Assembly: GCA_965652645.1 (NCBI GenBank)
Contig: CBFGXE010000058.1
Coordinates: forward strand, 1-13,549
Direction of reading: 5' to 3'
Origin: ZC4RG30 sp965652645
Lineage (GTDB): Bacteria > Pseudomonadota > Gammaproteobacteria > Steroidobacterales > Steroidobacteraceae
Length of the DNA: 13,549 nucleotides
Below, in pieces: positions 7,133 to 13,549 of the stretch. The notes below the pieces were generated by a model. The model saw nothing but the letters and a program-made list of their open reading frames with translations. It made no database searches and was not told where the DNA came from. How positions within the stretch are numbered: the first letter of the stretch is position 1; each line of letters opens with the position of its first letter. Both the position numbers and the translations under genes were made by a program.

Positions 7133-8848
7133 ATGTCCATCACGCTCGAACGAGTCACCAAGCGCTATCACGGCCAGCCCGTGGTCAACGACGTGTCGCT
7201 GGAGGTGGCCGAGGGCGAGTTCTTCGTGCTGCTCGGCCCCAGCGGCAGCGGCAAGAGCACCCTTCTGCGCGCCATCGCGGGCCTCGCCAGCATCGACGGC
7301 GGCGCCATCTCGCTGCACGGCACCGACGTCACCCATGTAGGCGCGCGCGAGCGCGGCGTGGGTTTCGTGTTCCAGAACTACGCCCTGTTCAAGCACCTGA
7401 GCGTGGCCGACAACATCGAATTCGCGCTGCGCGTGCGGGGCGTGAAGGCCGCCGAACGGCGCGCCCGACGCAAGGAGTTGCTGAAGCTCGTGGCGCTCGA
7501 AGGCTATGACGACCGCCTGCCGGCCCAGCTTTCCGGCGGCCAGCAGCAGCGCGTCGCCGTCGCGCGCGCGCTGGCGCACCGTCCTCCCGTGCTGCTGCTG
7601 GACGAACCCTTCGGCGCACTAGACGCCAAGATCCGCGAGGAACTCCGCCGCACCATCCGTACCGTGCAGCAGGAACTCGGCATCACCACCGTGCTCGTCA
7701 CGCACGACCAGGAAGAAGCCTTCGCTCTCGCTGACCGCATTGGCGTGATGAACCTCGGCCGCCTGCTTGAGACCAGCGACCCGCACGCGCTGTATGCGCG
7801 CCCCACCACGCGTTTCGTCGCCACCTTCCTCGGCGCCGCGAACCTGCTGTTCGCGCGCCAGACGCAGGAGGGCATCCACGTCGGCCTGGCATTGGTGGAA
7901 GCCACCGGCACGCAAACCGGCAGCGGTGCACGCGAACACGAAGTGGTCGCCGTGCTGCGCCCCGAAGAAGTCGAGCTCGCCGAACAGGCCGAGATGCTCG
8001 CCTCCAGCCCCATCGGCACCGCCGTGGTGGAAGAATTGCAGTTCACCGGCGCACTCGAACGCCTGCGCCTGAAGCTGCTCGATCCCTACATTTCCCTGCA
8101 CGGCAATGGCGATGGCGCCAGCGGCCGCATCGACGCCACGCGCACCCAGTCCGAAACCCGCGCTGTACCGCTGAAGCCCGGCGACCAAGTCTTCCTCGGC
8201 GCGCGCCGCCTGCACGTGCTGCCCACGCCACTCTCCAGCTTCGTGCTGCACGCCCCGGACGAAGCCACCGCACAGCGCCTGCAGTCCGACCCCATCCTCA
8301 GCACCCTGGTCACGCGCATGAAGACCCGCGTGGCCACGCAGCTTGCCGACGGTGATGCCCCCCAGGGCGTCGCCGTCACCGTCGGACAGGATCCGCTGTC
8401 CGCCATCAACCTGCTACGAGCCGGCGCCAACGAAGCCCTGCTGCTCACCGGCCGCCCCGAGCTGCCGCAACACCTGGTCATCCACTGGGTCGATGAAGGC
8501 TCGCGCGGCGCCACGCTCGCCGTCGCCGCCAGCCTGCTGCGCCACCTGCCCTCCGAAGCCATCTGCGTCGCCGGCCGCAACGGCGGCCGTGATGCCCGCC
8601 AGGCCGGCCTGCGCGCCCTCATCGACGCGCACTCCGAAGCCCGCGCCGTGCACGCGCTCGAAACCCGCACCGAGCTGCTCACCGGCGAGCTGCCCAAGTC
8701 ACTGAACGACTACCTCGCCACGCTCGAGCTGCCCATGCTGGTGCTGGGCACCTCCAACCTCGAGCAGGCTGGCCCGCTGCTGGGTTCCATCCTCGAGAAC
8801 AACCCGCTGCTGCCCGTGCTCATCGTCTACCGCGAGAGGAGCGCCTGA
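7133..8848 (+). CDS. cysA: CysA-like sulfate ABC transporter ATPase with C-terminal universal-stress-protein-like extension
   Basis: A 571-residue ATPase of the sulfate/thiosulfate importer, energising the two permeases encoded next. Residues 1-235 form a complete nucleotide-binding domain: Walker A GPSGSGKST (35-43), Q-loop Gln81 (FVFQNYALFKHLS), signature LSGGQ (133-137), Walker B LLLDEP with Asp157 and Glu158, D-loop GALD (161-164), and switch His191 (VTHDQEE). Wording such as GTDV, RGVGFVFQNYALF and DEPFGALDAK is CysA-like. A regulatory region follows to about 364 (LRPEEVEL; FLGARRLHVL). Typical CysA proteins end near 330-370 residues. Here about 200 more follow, and the last ~120 (HLVIHWVDEGSRG to LLPVLIVY) resemble a universal stress protein. 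The ribosome binding site is weak (AGGG). The stop overlaps the cysT start as TGATG. Sulfate is the likely substrate because of the CysT/CysW partners; a related oxyanion cannot be excluded. Confidence 0.88.
   Translation: MSITLERVTKRYHGQPVVNDVSLEVAEGEFFVLLGPSGSGKSTLLRAIAGLASIDGGAISLHGTDVTHVGARERGVGFVFQNYALFKHLSVADNIEFALRVRGVKAAERRARRKELLKLVALEGYDDRLPAQLSGGQQQRVAVARALAHRPPVLLLDEPFGALDAKIREELRRTIRTVQQELGITTVLVTHDQEEAFALADRIGVMNLGRLLETSDPHALYARPTTRFVATFLGAANLLFARQTQEGIHVGLALVEATGTQTGSGAREHEVVAVLRPEEVELAEQAEMLASSPIGTAVVEELQFTGALERLRLKLLDPYISLHGNGDGASGRIDATRTQSETRAVPLKPGDQVFLGARRLHVLPTPLSSFVLHAPDEATAQRLQSDPILSTLVTRMKTRVATQLADGDAPQGVAVTVGQDPLSAINLLRAGANEALLLTGRPELPQHLVIHWVDEGSRGATLAVAASLLRHLPSEAICVAGRNGGRDARQAGLRALIDAHSEARAVHALETRTELLTGELPKSLNDYLATLELPMLVLGTSNLEQAGPLLGSILENNPLLPVLIVYRERSA
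8836..8841 (+). promoter_or_regulatory. Ribosome binding site of cysT inside the end of cysA
   Basis: GAGGAG lies six bases before the cysT ATG, within the last codons of cysA (Glu-Arg-Ser-Ala). Together with the TGATG overlap it supports reinitiation and translational coupling. Confidence 0.6.
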
Positions 8849-9684
8849 TGCTCCGTCGCGAACGCAACGTGCTGCCCGGCTTCGGCCTTACCCTGGGCTT
8901 TACCACCTTCTTCCTCACCGCCATCGTGCTGTTGCCGCTGGCCGCGCTGGTGATGAAGGGCGCCGGCATGACGCTGGAGCGTTTCATCGATGTGGTCACC
9001 GACCCGCGCGCCGTGGCCTCCTACAAGCTCAGCTTCGGCGCCGCATTCCTGGCCGCCGCCATCAACCTGGTGTTCGGTTTCATCGTGGCCTGGGTGCTGG
9101 TGCGCTATCGTTTTCCCGGCCGCCGCATCGTCGATGCCATCATCGACATGCCCTTCGCCCTGCCCACCGCCGTCTCCGGCATCGCCCTCACCGCCGTGTT
9201 CGCCAGCAATGGCTGGATCGGCCAGTACCTGGAGCCGCTGGGCATCAAGGTGGCCTACACGCAGCTCGGCATCACCATCGCCCTCACCCTGATTGGCATG
9301 CCCTTCGTGGTGCGCGCCATCCAGCCGGCGCTGCAGGAGCTGCCGAAGGATGTGGAGGAAGTGTCCGCCACGCTCGGCGCCGGCAACTTCTACACCTTCC
9401 GCCGCGTGATCCTGCCCGCGCTGATGCCCGCCATCCTCACCGGCTTTGCGCTGGCCTTCGCCCGCGGCATCGGCGAGTACGGCTCGGTGATCTTCATCGC
9501 CGGCAACATCCCCCTGCAGACGGAAATCACCCCGCTGCTCATCATCATCCGCCTGGAGGAGTACGACTACGCCGCCGCCGCCGCGCTGGGCTGCGTGATG
9601 CTGTTCATCTCCTTCCTGATGCTGCTTTCGATCAACCTGATCCAGCAGTGGGGACGCAAGCGCACCCATGGAGCGCGGGCATGA
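8848..9684 (+). CDS. cysT: Sulfate ABC transporter permease CysT (CysU)
   Basis: A 278-residue inner-membrane permease, one half of the channel of the sulfate/thiosulfate importer. It aligns by eye along its length with E. coli CysU: VLPGF near the N-terminus, LLPLAALVM (28-36), AWVLVRYRFPGR (81-92), DMPFALPTAVSGIAL (100-114), IGMPFVVRAIQPAL (149-162), the EAA-loop segment EEVSATLGA (170-178) with ILP at 188-190, ARGIGEYGSVIFIAGNIP (205-222), and EEYDYAAAAAL (237-247). About six hydrophobic membrane segments are visible, at roughly 15-36, 62-85, 102-120, 139-157, 192-217 and 243-264. The EAA loop would dock on the ATPase encoded just upstream. The start overlaps the cysA stop and the end overlaps the cysW start, so the subunits should be made in step. 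Confidence 0.94.
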   Translation: MLRRERNVLPGFGLTLGFTTFFLTAIVLLPLAALVMKGAGMTLERFIDVVTDPRAVASYKLSFGAAFLAAAINLVFGFIVAWVLVRYRFPGRRIVDAIIDMPFALPTAVSGIALTAVFASNGWIGQYLEPLGIKVAYTQLGITIALTLIGMPFVVRAIQPALQELPKDVEEVSATLGAGNFYTFRRVILPALMPAILTGFALAFARGIGEYGSVIFIAGNIPLQTEITPLLIIIRLEEYDYAAAAALGCVMLFISFLMLLSINLIQQWGRKRTHGARA

Positions 9685-10478
9685 CGCGCGTCCTCCTCAT
9701 CGCCATCGCGCTGCTGTTCCTCGGCGGACTGCTGTTCGCCCCGCTGGCCGTGGTGTTCGTCAGTGCGCTGGAGAACGGCTGGCTGGCCTGGATCGACAGC
9801 TTCAAGGACACCGACACCCTCGCCGCCATCCGCCTCACCCTGCTCACAGCCGGCATCGTCGTGCCGCTGAACACCGTGTTCGGTGTCGCCGCCGCCTGGT
9901 GCATCGCCAAGTTCGAGTTCCGCGGCAAGAGCCTGCTGCTCACCCTGATCGACCTGCCCCTGGCCGTCTCCCCCGTGGTCTCCGGCCTGGTCTACGTGCT
10001 GCTCTTCGGCCTGCAGGGCTGGTTCGGCCTGTGGCTGCAGGAACACAACATCAGCATCATCTTCGCGTTGCCCGGCATCGTGCTGGCCACCCTGTTCGTC
10101 ACCTTTCCCTACGTGGCGCGCGAGCTGATCCCGCTGATGCAGCAGCTCGGCAATGACGAGGAGGAAGCCGCCATCACGCTGGGCGCCGGCGGCTGGTTCA
10201 CCTTCTTCCGCGTCACCCTGCCGCGCATCCGCTGGGGCCTGCTCTATGGCGTAATCCTCTGCAACGCACGCGCCATGGGCGAGTTCGGCGCCGTGTCAGT
10301 GGTCTCCGGCCACATCCGCGGCCTCACCAACACCATGCCCCTGCACATCGAGATCCTCTACCAGGAATACAGCTTCACCGCGGCCTTCGCCGTGGCGTCG
10401 CTGCTTTCCCTGCTCGCAGTCGTTACCCTCATACTGAAGTCACTGCTCGAATGGCGAACCGGATTGCATCATCGTTGA
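9681..10478 (+). CDS. cysW: Sulfate ABC transporter permease CysW
   Basis: A 265-residue inner-membrane permease, the second channel subunit of the importer. Features match CysW: LLFAPLAVVFVSALENGW (17-34), AAWCIAKFEFRGKSLL (71-86), DLPLAVSPVVSGLVYVLLFG (91-110), TFPYVARELIPLMQ (141-154), EAA-loop segment EEEAAITLGAGGWFTF (160-175), and ARAMGEFGAVSVVSGHIRG (196-214). About six membrane segments are evident. The ATG at 9681 overlaps the cysT stop as ATGA and has GGAG seven bases upstream. The open frame reaches further up to 9648, but those residues lie within cysT and do not match the family. The 3' end overlaps the histidine kinase gene by 28 bp. No gene for the periplasmic sulfate-binding protein (Sbp/CysP) lies in this operon. 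Confidence 0.94.
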   Translation: MTRVLLIAIALLFLGGLLFAPLAVVFVSALENGWLAWIDSFKDTDTLAAIRLTLLTAGIVVPLNTVFGVAAAWCIAKFEFRGKSLLLTLIDLPLAVSPVVSGLVYVLLFGLQGWFGLWLQEHNISIIFALPGIVLATLFVTFPYVARELIPLMQQLGNDEEEAAITLGAGGWFTFFRVTLPRIRWGLLYGVILCNARAMGEFGAVSVVSGHIRGLTNTMPLHIEILYQEYSFTAAFAVASLLSLLAVVTLILKSLLEWRTGLHHR

Positions 10479-12595
10479 GGCGCTGGCTGCCGGATGACGG
10501 CACGCTGGCAGCCATCAAGGACCTGCCACCCCGTCGTGGCAGCCTCGGCTGGTGGCTGGCCGGCATCCAGGTGCTGCTGGTGCTGGTCGTCGCGGCCGGT
10601 GTGTCGTGGGCCGCCATCGGCGTGCTTGAAGATCTCGCCGACAACCGCCTGCGCGGCGAAGTGCAGCTCGCCGGCGCCGATGCCCGCGCCGGCATCGATC
10701 GCGCCAGCGAAGATGCCCTCGCCTTCGCGCGCGTGCTCTCCGACCGCCCCACCCTGCGCCGCCTGCTGCGCGATCGCGACTTCGCCAACATCCCGCCCTT
10801 CCTGCAGCGCTTCTGCACCCGTGCCGGCGCCGATGCCTGTGCCGTGGTCGAGAACGGCGTGGTGCTGGCCACCGCCGGCGTCCCCGTGCCGTGGGAAGCC
10901 ATGCGCGCCGCCTCCGCCGAGCAGGGCGAACGCTTCATGGTCGCGCCGCAGGGCGAGCCCTATTCCTGGCTGGGTGCCGATGCCGCCCTCGGCGCCGACG
11001 GCGCCACCGAAGCCGTGCCCGGCGCGCAGGTGCTCGTCGCCCGACGCCTCGACGACGACTTCGCTGCCACGCTGGCCGGCCACGAAGGCGTGGAGCTGAA
11101 ACTGCGCAACTACCGTCTCTTCCAGAGCGGCCCCGAAGACGCCTTCACCGCCCTGCACACCGCCGCGCTGGCCGATGGCAACTTTGCCGTCGCGCACATC
11201 GAGAGCCAGAACCTCTACGCCGCCAGCCATCCCGTGTTCTCCACCACCGGCGAAGGCATCGCGCTGCTTGAAACGCGGCTCTCTACTGCAGCCATGCAGA
11301 AGGAAGTCGGCGCCCTGCAGTCCCGCCTCATCTGGGTGGCCGTGCTGCTCGCGGCCGCCGCGCTGTTCGGAGGCCTGCTGCTCGGCCGCCGCGTCACCCT
11401 GCCCACCCAGGCCCTCACTGCCGCCGCCGCGCGCCTCGGCCAGGGCGACTTCGCCGCCGCCATTCCCCGCGGCGGTCCCGCCGAAATCGGCCAGCTCGCC
11501 CACACCATGGACGACATGCGTCGCAACCTCATTGATCTGACTGGCACGCTGCGCGCGCGCGAGGCCGAGGCCAAGGCCGTGCTCGACGGCATCGTCGAGG
11601 GTGTGTATGCCGTCGATGCCGACCGCAAGATCCGCTACCTCAACGACCGCGCCGCCAAGCTGCTCGGCATCAACGCCACCGAAGCCATCGGCCGCTTCTG
11701 CGGCGACGTGCTCAACCCCCGCCCCGTCGGCACCGAGCTGCCCTGCGAGCGGCTCTGCCCCATCCGCCACGCGCGCACCAGCGGCGAGGGCAAGTCCGTG
11801 GAATACCTCGCCACCCCCGCCGGCGACCGCCGCATGGTGCTCACCAGCTCCAGGCCTGTCGACGGCCTGCAGGTGCAGGTGATCCGCGACGAAACCGAGC
11901 TCGAAGCCGTGCGCCGCGCGCGCGACACCGTACTCGCTAATGTGTCGCATGAGTTCCGCACCCCGCTGGCCGCGCAGCTCGCCTCCATCGAGCTGCTGCG
12001 CGATGGATTGAAGACCAGCCCGCCCGAGAAGCTGGAGGAACTGGTGCTCTCGCTGGAGCGCGGCACCGTGCGCCTCACCCAGCTCATCGACAACCTGCTG
12101 GAGAGCGTGCGCATCGAGGCCGGCCAGCTCGACATCCGCCGCCAGGGCATCGAGCTCGATGGCGTGATCGAGGATGCCGTGGCCACCACCGAGCCCCTGC
12201 TGCACCAGCGCGGCCAGAGCATCGTGCGCGAAGTCGGCGATGACCTCAGCCTGCAGGGCGACGCCGTGCGCCTCACCCAAGTGCTCGTGAACCTGCTCGC
12301 CAACGCCAGCAAGTTCGCCCCCGAAGGCACGCCGATCCGCATCGGTGCCGAGCGCAGGGAAGGCCAGGTCATCGCCTGGGTGGAAGATGAAGGCCCCGGC
12401 CCGCCCGAAGGCGCGCTGGAATCCGTGTTCGAGCGCTTCAGCCGCGGCGGCGTGGAACCCGCGCCCAGCGGCATGGGATTGGGGCTTTCCATCTCGCGCT
12501 CCATCGCCGAAAGGCACGGCGGTACACTGACCGCCACGCGCACCACCGAGGCGCGCACCCGGTTCACGCTGACACTGCCCGCCGAGAACGCATGA
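10451..12595 (+). CDS. Membrane sensor histidine kinase with HAMP and Cys-containing PAS domain
   Basis: A 714-residue sensor kinase in the inner membrane. Layout: cytoplasmic N-terminus; first membrane helix at about 33-57; a ~235-residue periplasmic region (58-291) with a Cache-like look and two cysteines (C122, C130); second helix 292-312; HAMP about 312-365; PAS about 370-480; then the kinase core. The phosphorylated His is His500 in SHEFRTPL. The N-box is NLLANASK (Asn614, Asn618), G1 is DEGPG (646-650), and G2 is GMGLGLS (674-680), so the enzyme looks complete. The PAS carries Cys417, Cys432 and Cys436 (FCGDVL, then PCERLCP), a pattern that could bind a metal, Fe-S centre or form a redox switch. 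The gene overlaps cysW by 28 bp and the regulator by 4 bp. The context suggests it senses sulfate supply, transporter activity or sulfur redox state; this is inference. Confidence 0.92.
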   Translation: MANRIASSLRRWLPDDGTLAAIKDLPPRRGSLGWWLAGIQVLLVLVVAAGVSWAAIGVLEDLADNRLRGEVQLAGADARAGIDRASEDALAFARVLSDRPTLRRLLRDRDFANIPPFLQRFCTRAGADACAVVENGVVLATAGVPVPWEAMRAASAEQGERFMVAPQGEPYSWLGADAALGADGATEAVPGAQVLVARRLDDDFAATLAGHEGVELKLRNYRLFQSGPEDAFTALHTAALADGNFAVAHIESQNLYAASHPVFSTTGEGIALLETRLSTAAMQKEVGALQSRLIWVAVLLAAAALFGGLLLGRRVTLPTQALTAAAARLGQGDFAAAIPRGGPAEIGQLAHTMDDMRRNLIDLTGTLRAREAEAKAVLDGIVEGVYAVDADRKIRYLNDRAAKLLGINATEAIGRFCGDVLNPRPVGTELPCERLCPIRHARTSGEGKSVEYLATPAGDRRMVLTSSRPVDGLQVQVIRDETELEAVRRARDTVLANVSHEFRTPLAAQLASIELLRDGLKTSPPEKLEELVLSLERGTVRLTQLIDNLLESVRIEAGQLDIRRQGIELDGVIEDAVATTEPLLHQRGQSIVREVGDDLSLQGDAVRLTQVLVNLLANASKFAPEGTPIRIGAERREGQVIAWVEDEGPGPPEGALESVFERFSRGGVEPAPSGMGLGLSISRSIAERHGGTLTATRTTEARTRFTLTLPAENA

Positions 12596-13269
12596 AGATT
12601 CTGGTCGCCGACGACGATCCGGACCTGCTGGACCTGGTTGCCTATGCGCTGGGCCAGGCCGGTTTCCTGGTGGTGAAGGCGAAGAGCGGTACGGAAGCGC
12701 TCGCGGGGTTTGATGCGGAGGCGCCGGATCTGGTGATCCTCGACATCAACATGCCGGGCGCGACGGGGTTTGAGGTGTGCGCGAGTTTGAGGGAGAGGGG
12801 GAGCACGCCGATCATCATGTTGACAGCGCGGGGGGATGAGCAGGATTTGGTGAAGGCGTTGGAGCTTGGCGCCGACGACTACCTCACCAAGCCGTTCAGC
12901 CCCAAGACTCTTCTGGCACGCATCAAAGCACTGCTGCGCCGGGCGAAGATCGAGGGCGCCGCGGCGCCCATGCGTGCGGGCAGAATCACCTTGAATGCGA
13001 GCGACAGCAGCGTCCGTATCGGCCCGGACCAGCCCGTTGCTCTCACGAAACTGGAGTTCCGCCTGATGCAGGCCTTGCTGGCCCAGTCAGGCAGGGCAGT
13101 GCATTCGGATCGGCTGCTCGGACTCGTATGGGGTCATCGCGGGGCCGGAGATCGGCAGTTGCTGAAGCAACTTGTTCATCGGTTGAGGCAGAAGATCGAA
13201 GTTGATCCGGGGAATCCTCAGGTGCTGCAAACGGCTGCCATTTCGGGGTACAAGCTAATAGTGGAATAG
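12592..13269 (+). CDS. OmpR/PhoB-family response regulator
   Basis: A 225-residue two-domain regulator and the evident partner of the kinase whose stop it overlaps (ATGA). The receiver domain spans 1-120: acidic pocket D7-D8, phosphoacceptor Asp51 in VILDINMPG, Thr78 (MLTAR), and Lys100 in LTKPF. The C-terminal winged-helix DNA-binding domain is at about 126-225, with the usual LTKLEFRLMQALL segment, LLGLVWGH, the recognition-helix segment LLKQLVHRLRQKIE (190-203), and a final ISGYKLIVE hairpin. In length and layout it resembles PhoB. It should bind tandem direct repeats with about 11-bp period, which fits the repeat upstream of cysA. Base use is unlike the rest of the operon: from about 12661 the codons turn G-rich (GCG, TTG, GGG, AGG), whereas the kinase gene is strongly C-ending. 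Confidence 0.93.
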   Translation: MKILVADDDPDLLDLVAYALGQAGFLVVKAKSGTEALAGFDAEAPDLVILDINMPGATGFEVCASLRERGSTPIIMLTARGDEQDLVKALELGADDYLTKPFSPKTLLARIKALLRRAKIEGAAAPMRAGRITLNASDSSVRIGPDQPVALTKLEFRLMQALLAQSGRAVHSDRLLGLVWGHRGAGDRQLLKQLVHRLRQKIEVDPGNPQVLQTAAISGYKLIVE

Positions 13270-13273
13270 GACG

Positions 13274-13318
13274 GCGGGAGCTTTCCGCTGAGCGGGGCCA
13301 GGCCGGTTGGCCGGCTGG
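13274..13318 (+). terminator. Two weak hairpins after the operon
   Basis: Just past the regulator stop, GCGGGA (13274-13279) pairs with TTCCGC (13283-13288), with one G-T wobble and a 3-base loop. A second stem, at 13298-13306 with 13311-13318, has 8 base pairs, one bulged G and a TTGG loop. Neither is followed by a T-run, so intrinsic termination is uncertain; they could also protect the mRNA end. Confidence 0.3.
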
Positions 13319-13549
13319 TCAATGTCGCATATCAATCTGACGCATAACGCCCGGATACCGCATATGAAGTACCGCCGGTCTGAACATATATCTCTCAGCG
13401 GCTCTATATCTATCAGCAGGTTGGAAGCTGACAGAACTGGATATACGGCGTGCCTTGGGGATATGGGAGTTTTTATGTTCTCGGATCTAATTAATAGTTA
13501 GGCGGCATGGGACCCGCCTCGCTAGTTTGACGCGTCCTTAAAAGCCTTT
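13319..13549. other. AT-richer non-coding tail with no recognised gene
   Basis: After the hairpins, about 230 bases to the window end contain no open frame with a recognised product. A 64-codon frame (TTG at 13307, ATG at 13322, to 13501) has no ribosome binding site and no familiar motif. A small inverted repeat, AGGCGG / CCGCCT, lies at 13500-13519. The stretch could be the upstream region of a gene outside the window or the edge of an acquired segment. Confidence 0.5.
13387..13418. repeat. Imperfect 14-bp direct repeat in an AT-richer intergenic stretch
   Basis: TATATCTCTCAGCG (13387-13400) is repeated as TATATCTATCAGCA (13405-13418), 12 of 14 bases identical, with an 18-bp period. It lies in a stretch that falls to about 45 percent GC by hand count (13381-13440). 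It may be a regulator site for a gene beyond the window or a remnant; function unknown. Confidence 0.45.

Noticed and set aside
8848..10478. Reading the permease pair as a molybdate or phosphate transporter
   Set aside because: Two distinct permeases with CysT- and CysW-specific segments match the sulfate family; molybdate importers use one permease gene, and phosphate permeases have different motifs.
10469..12517. 682-codon minus-strand open frame opposite the histidine kinase
   Set aside because: The translation is Gly/Ala/His-rich with no recognisable domain, and the plus-strand kinase has all catalytic boxes in order. It is a codon-bias shadow.
13307..13501. 64-codon plus-strand frame in the AT-richer tail
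   Set aside because: It begins with TTG (or ATG at 13322) without a ribosome binding site, overlaps a hairpin, and has no familiar motif.
13497..13503. GTTAGGC, identical to an integron attC core site
   Set aside because: A single 7-mer is expected by chance. No matching inverse core or imperfect palindrome typical of attC was found upstream, and no cassette structure or integrase is visible.
1..13549. CRISPR arrays, insertion sequences, tRNA or rRNA genes
   Set aside because: No regularly spaced repeats, transposase motifs, terminal inverted repeats or tRNA-like cloverleaf sequences were seen in reading the window.

Overview
This 13.5 kb window is high-GC proteobacterial DNA, most likely gammaproteobacterial. 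The YghU-type glutathione S-transferase, the CysT/CysW permeases, an outer-membrane barrel with a Gram-negative signal peptide, and two lipoprotein signals all point that way. The lineage cannot be fixed more closely by eye. Apart from the last ~230 bases the DNA is densely coding, with short gaps.

Left part (1-6961). A plus-strand GNAT acetyltransferase (1-606) converges on a run of five minus-strand genes. In transcription order these are: a YghU-like glutathione transferase; a DUF2817/M14-type zinc peptidase; an alginate-export-family outer-membrane barrel; a lipoprotein cyclophilin; and a lipoprotein PQQ-dependent alcohol dehydrogenase with a C-terminal cytochrome c domain. Gaps are 49, 40, 17 and 105 bp, so the first four may be co-transcribed. 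A hairpin sits before the dehydrogenase. Three of the five products are predicted to be envelope or periplasmic. They do not form one obvious pathway.

Right part (7133-13269). Divergent from yghU is a tightly packed plus-strand unit: cysA-like ATPase, cysT permease, cysW permease, a membrane sensor histidine kinase, and an OmpR/PhoB-type response regulator. Every junction overlaps (TGATG, ATGA, 28 bp, ATGA), which argues for one translationally coupled operon. The ATPase carries about 200 extra C-terminal residues, the last ~120 of which resemble a universal stress protein fold. No periplasmic sulfate-binding protein gene is present. Upstream, at 7043-7060, two perfect 7-bp direct repeats are separated by a 4-bp A/T spacer, the layout of a PhoB-type operator.

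Inference: the right part looks like a sulfate (or related oxyanion) transporter wired to its own two-component system, by analogy with PstSCAB-PhoRB. The extra ATPase domain would be a candidate signal coupler. This is the most interesting content of the window.

End (13270-13549). Two weak hairpins follow the regulator, then an AT-richer stretch with an imperfect 14-bp direct repeat and no convincing gene.
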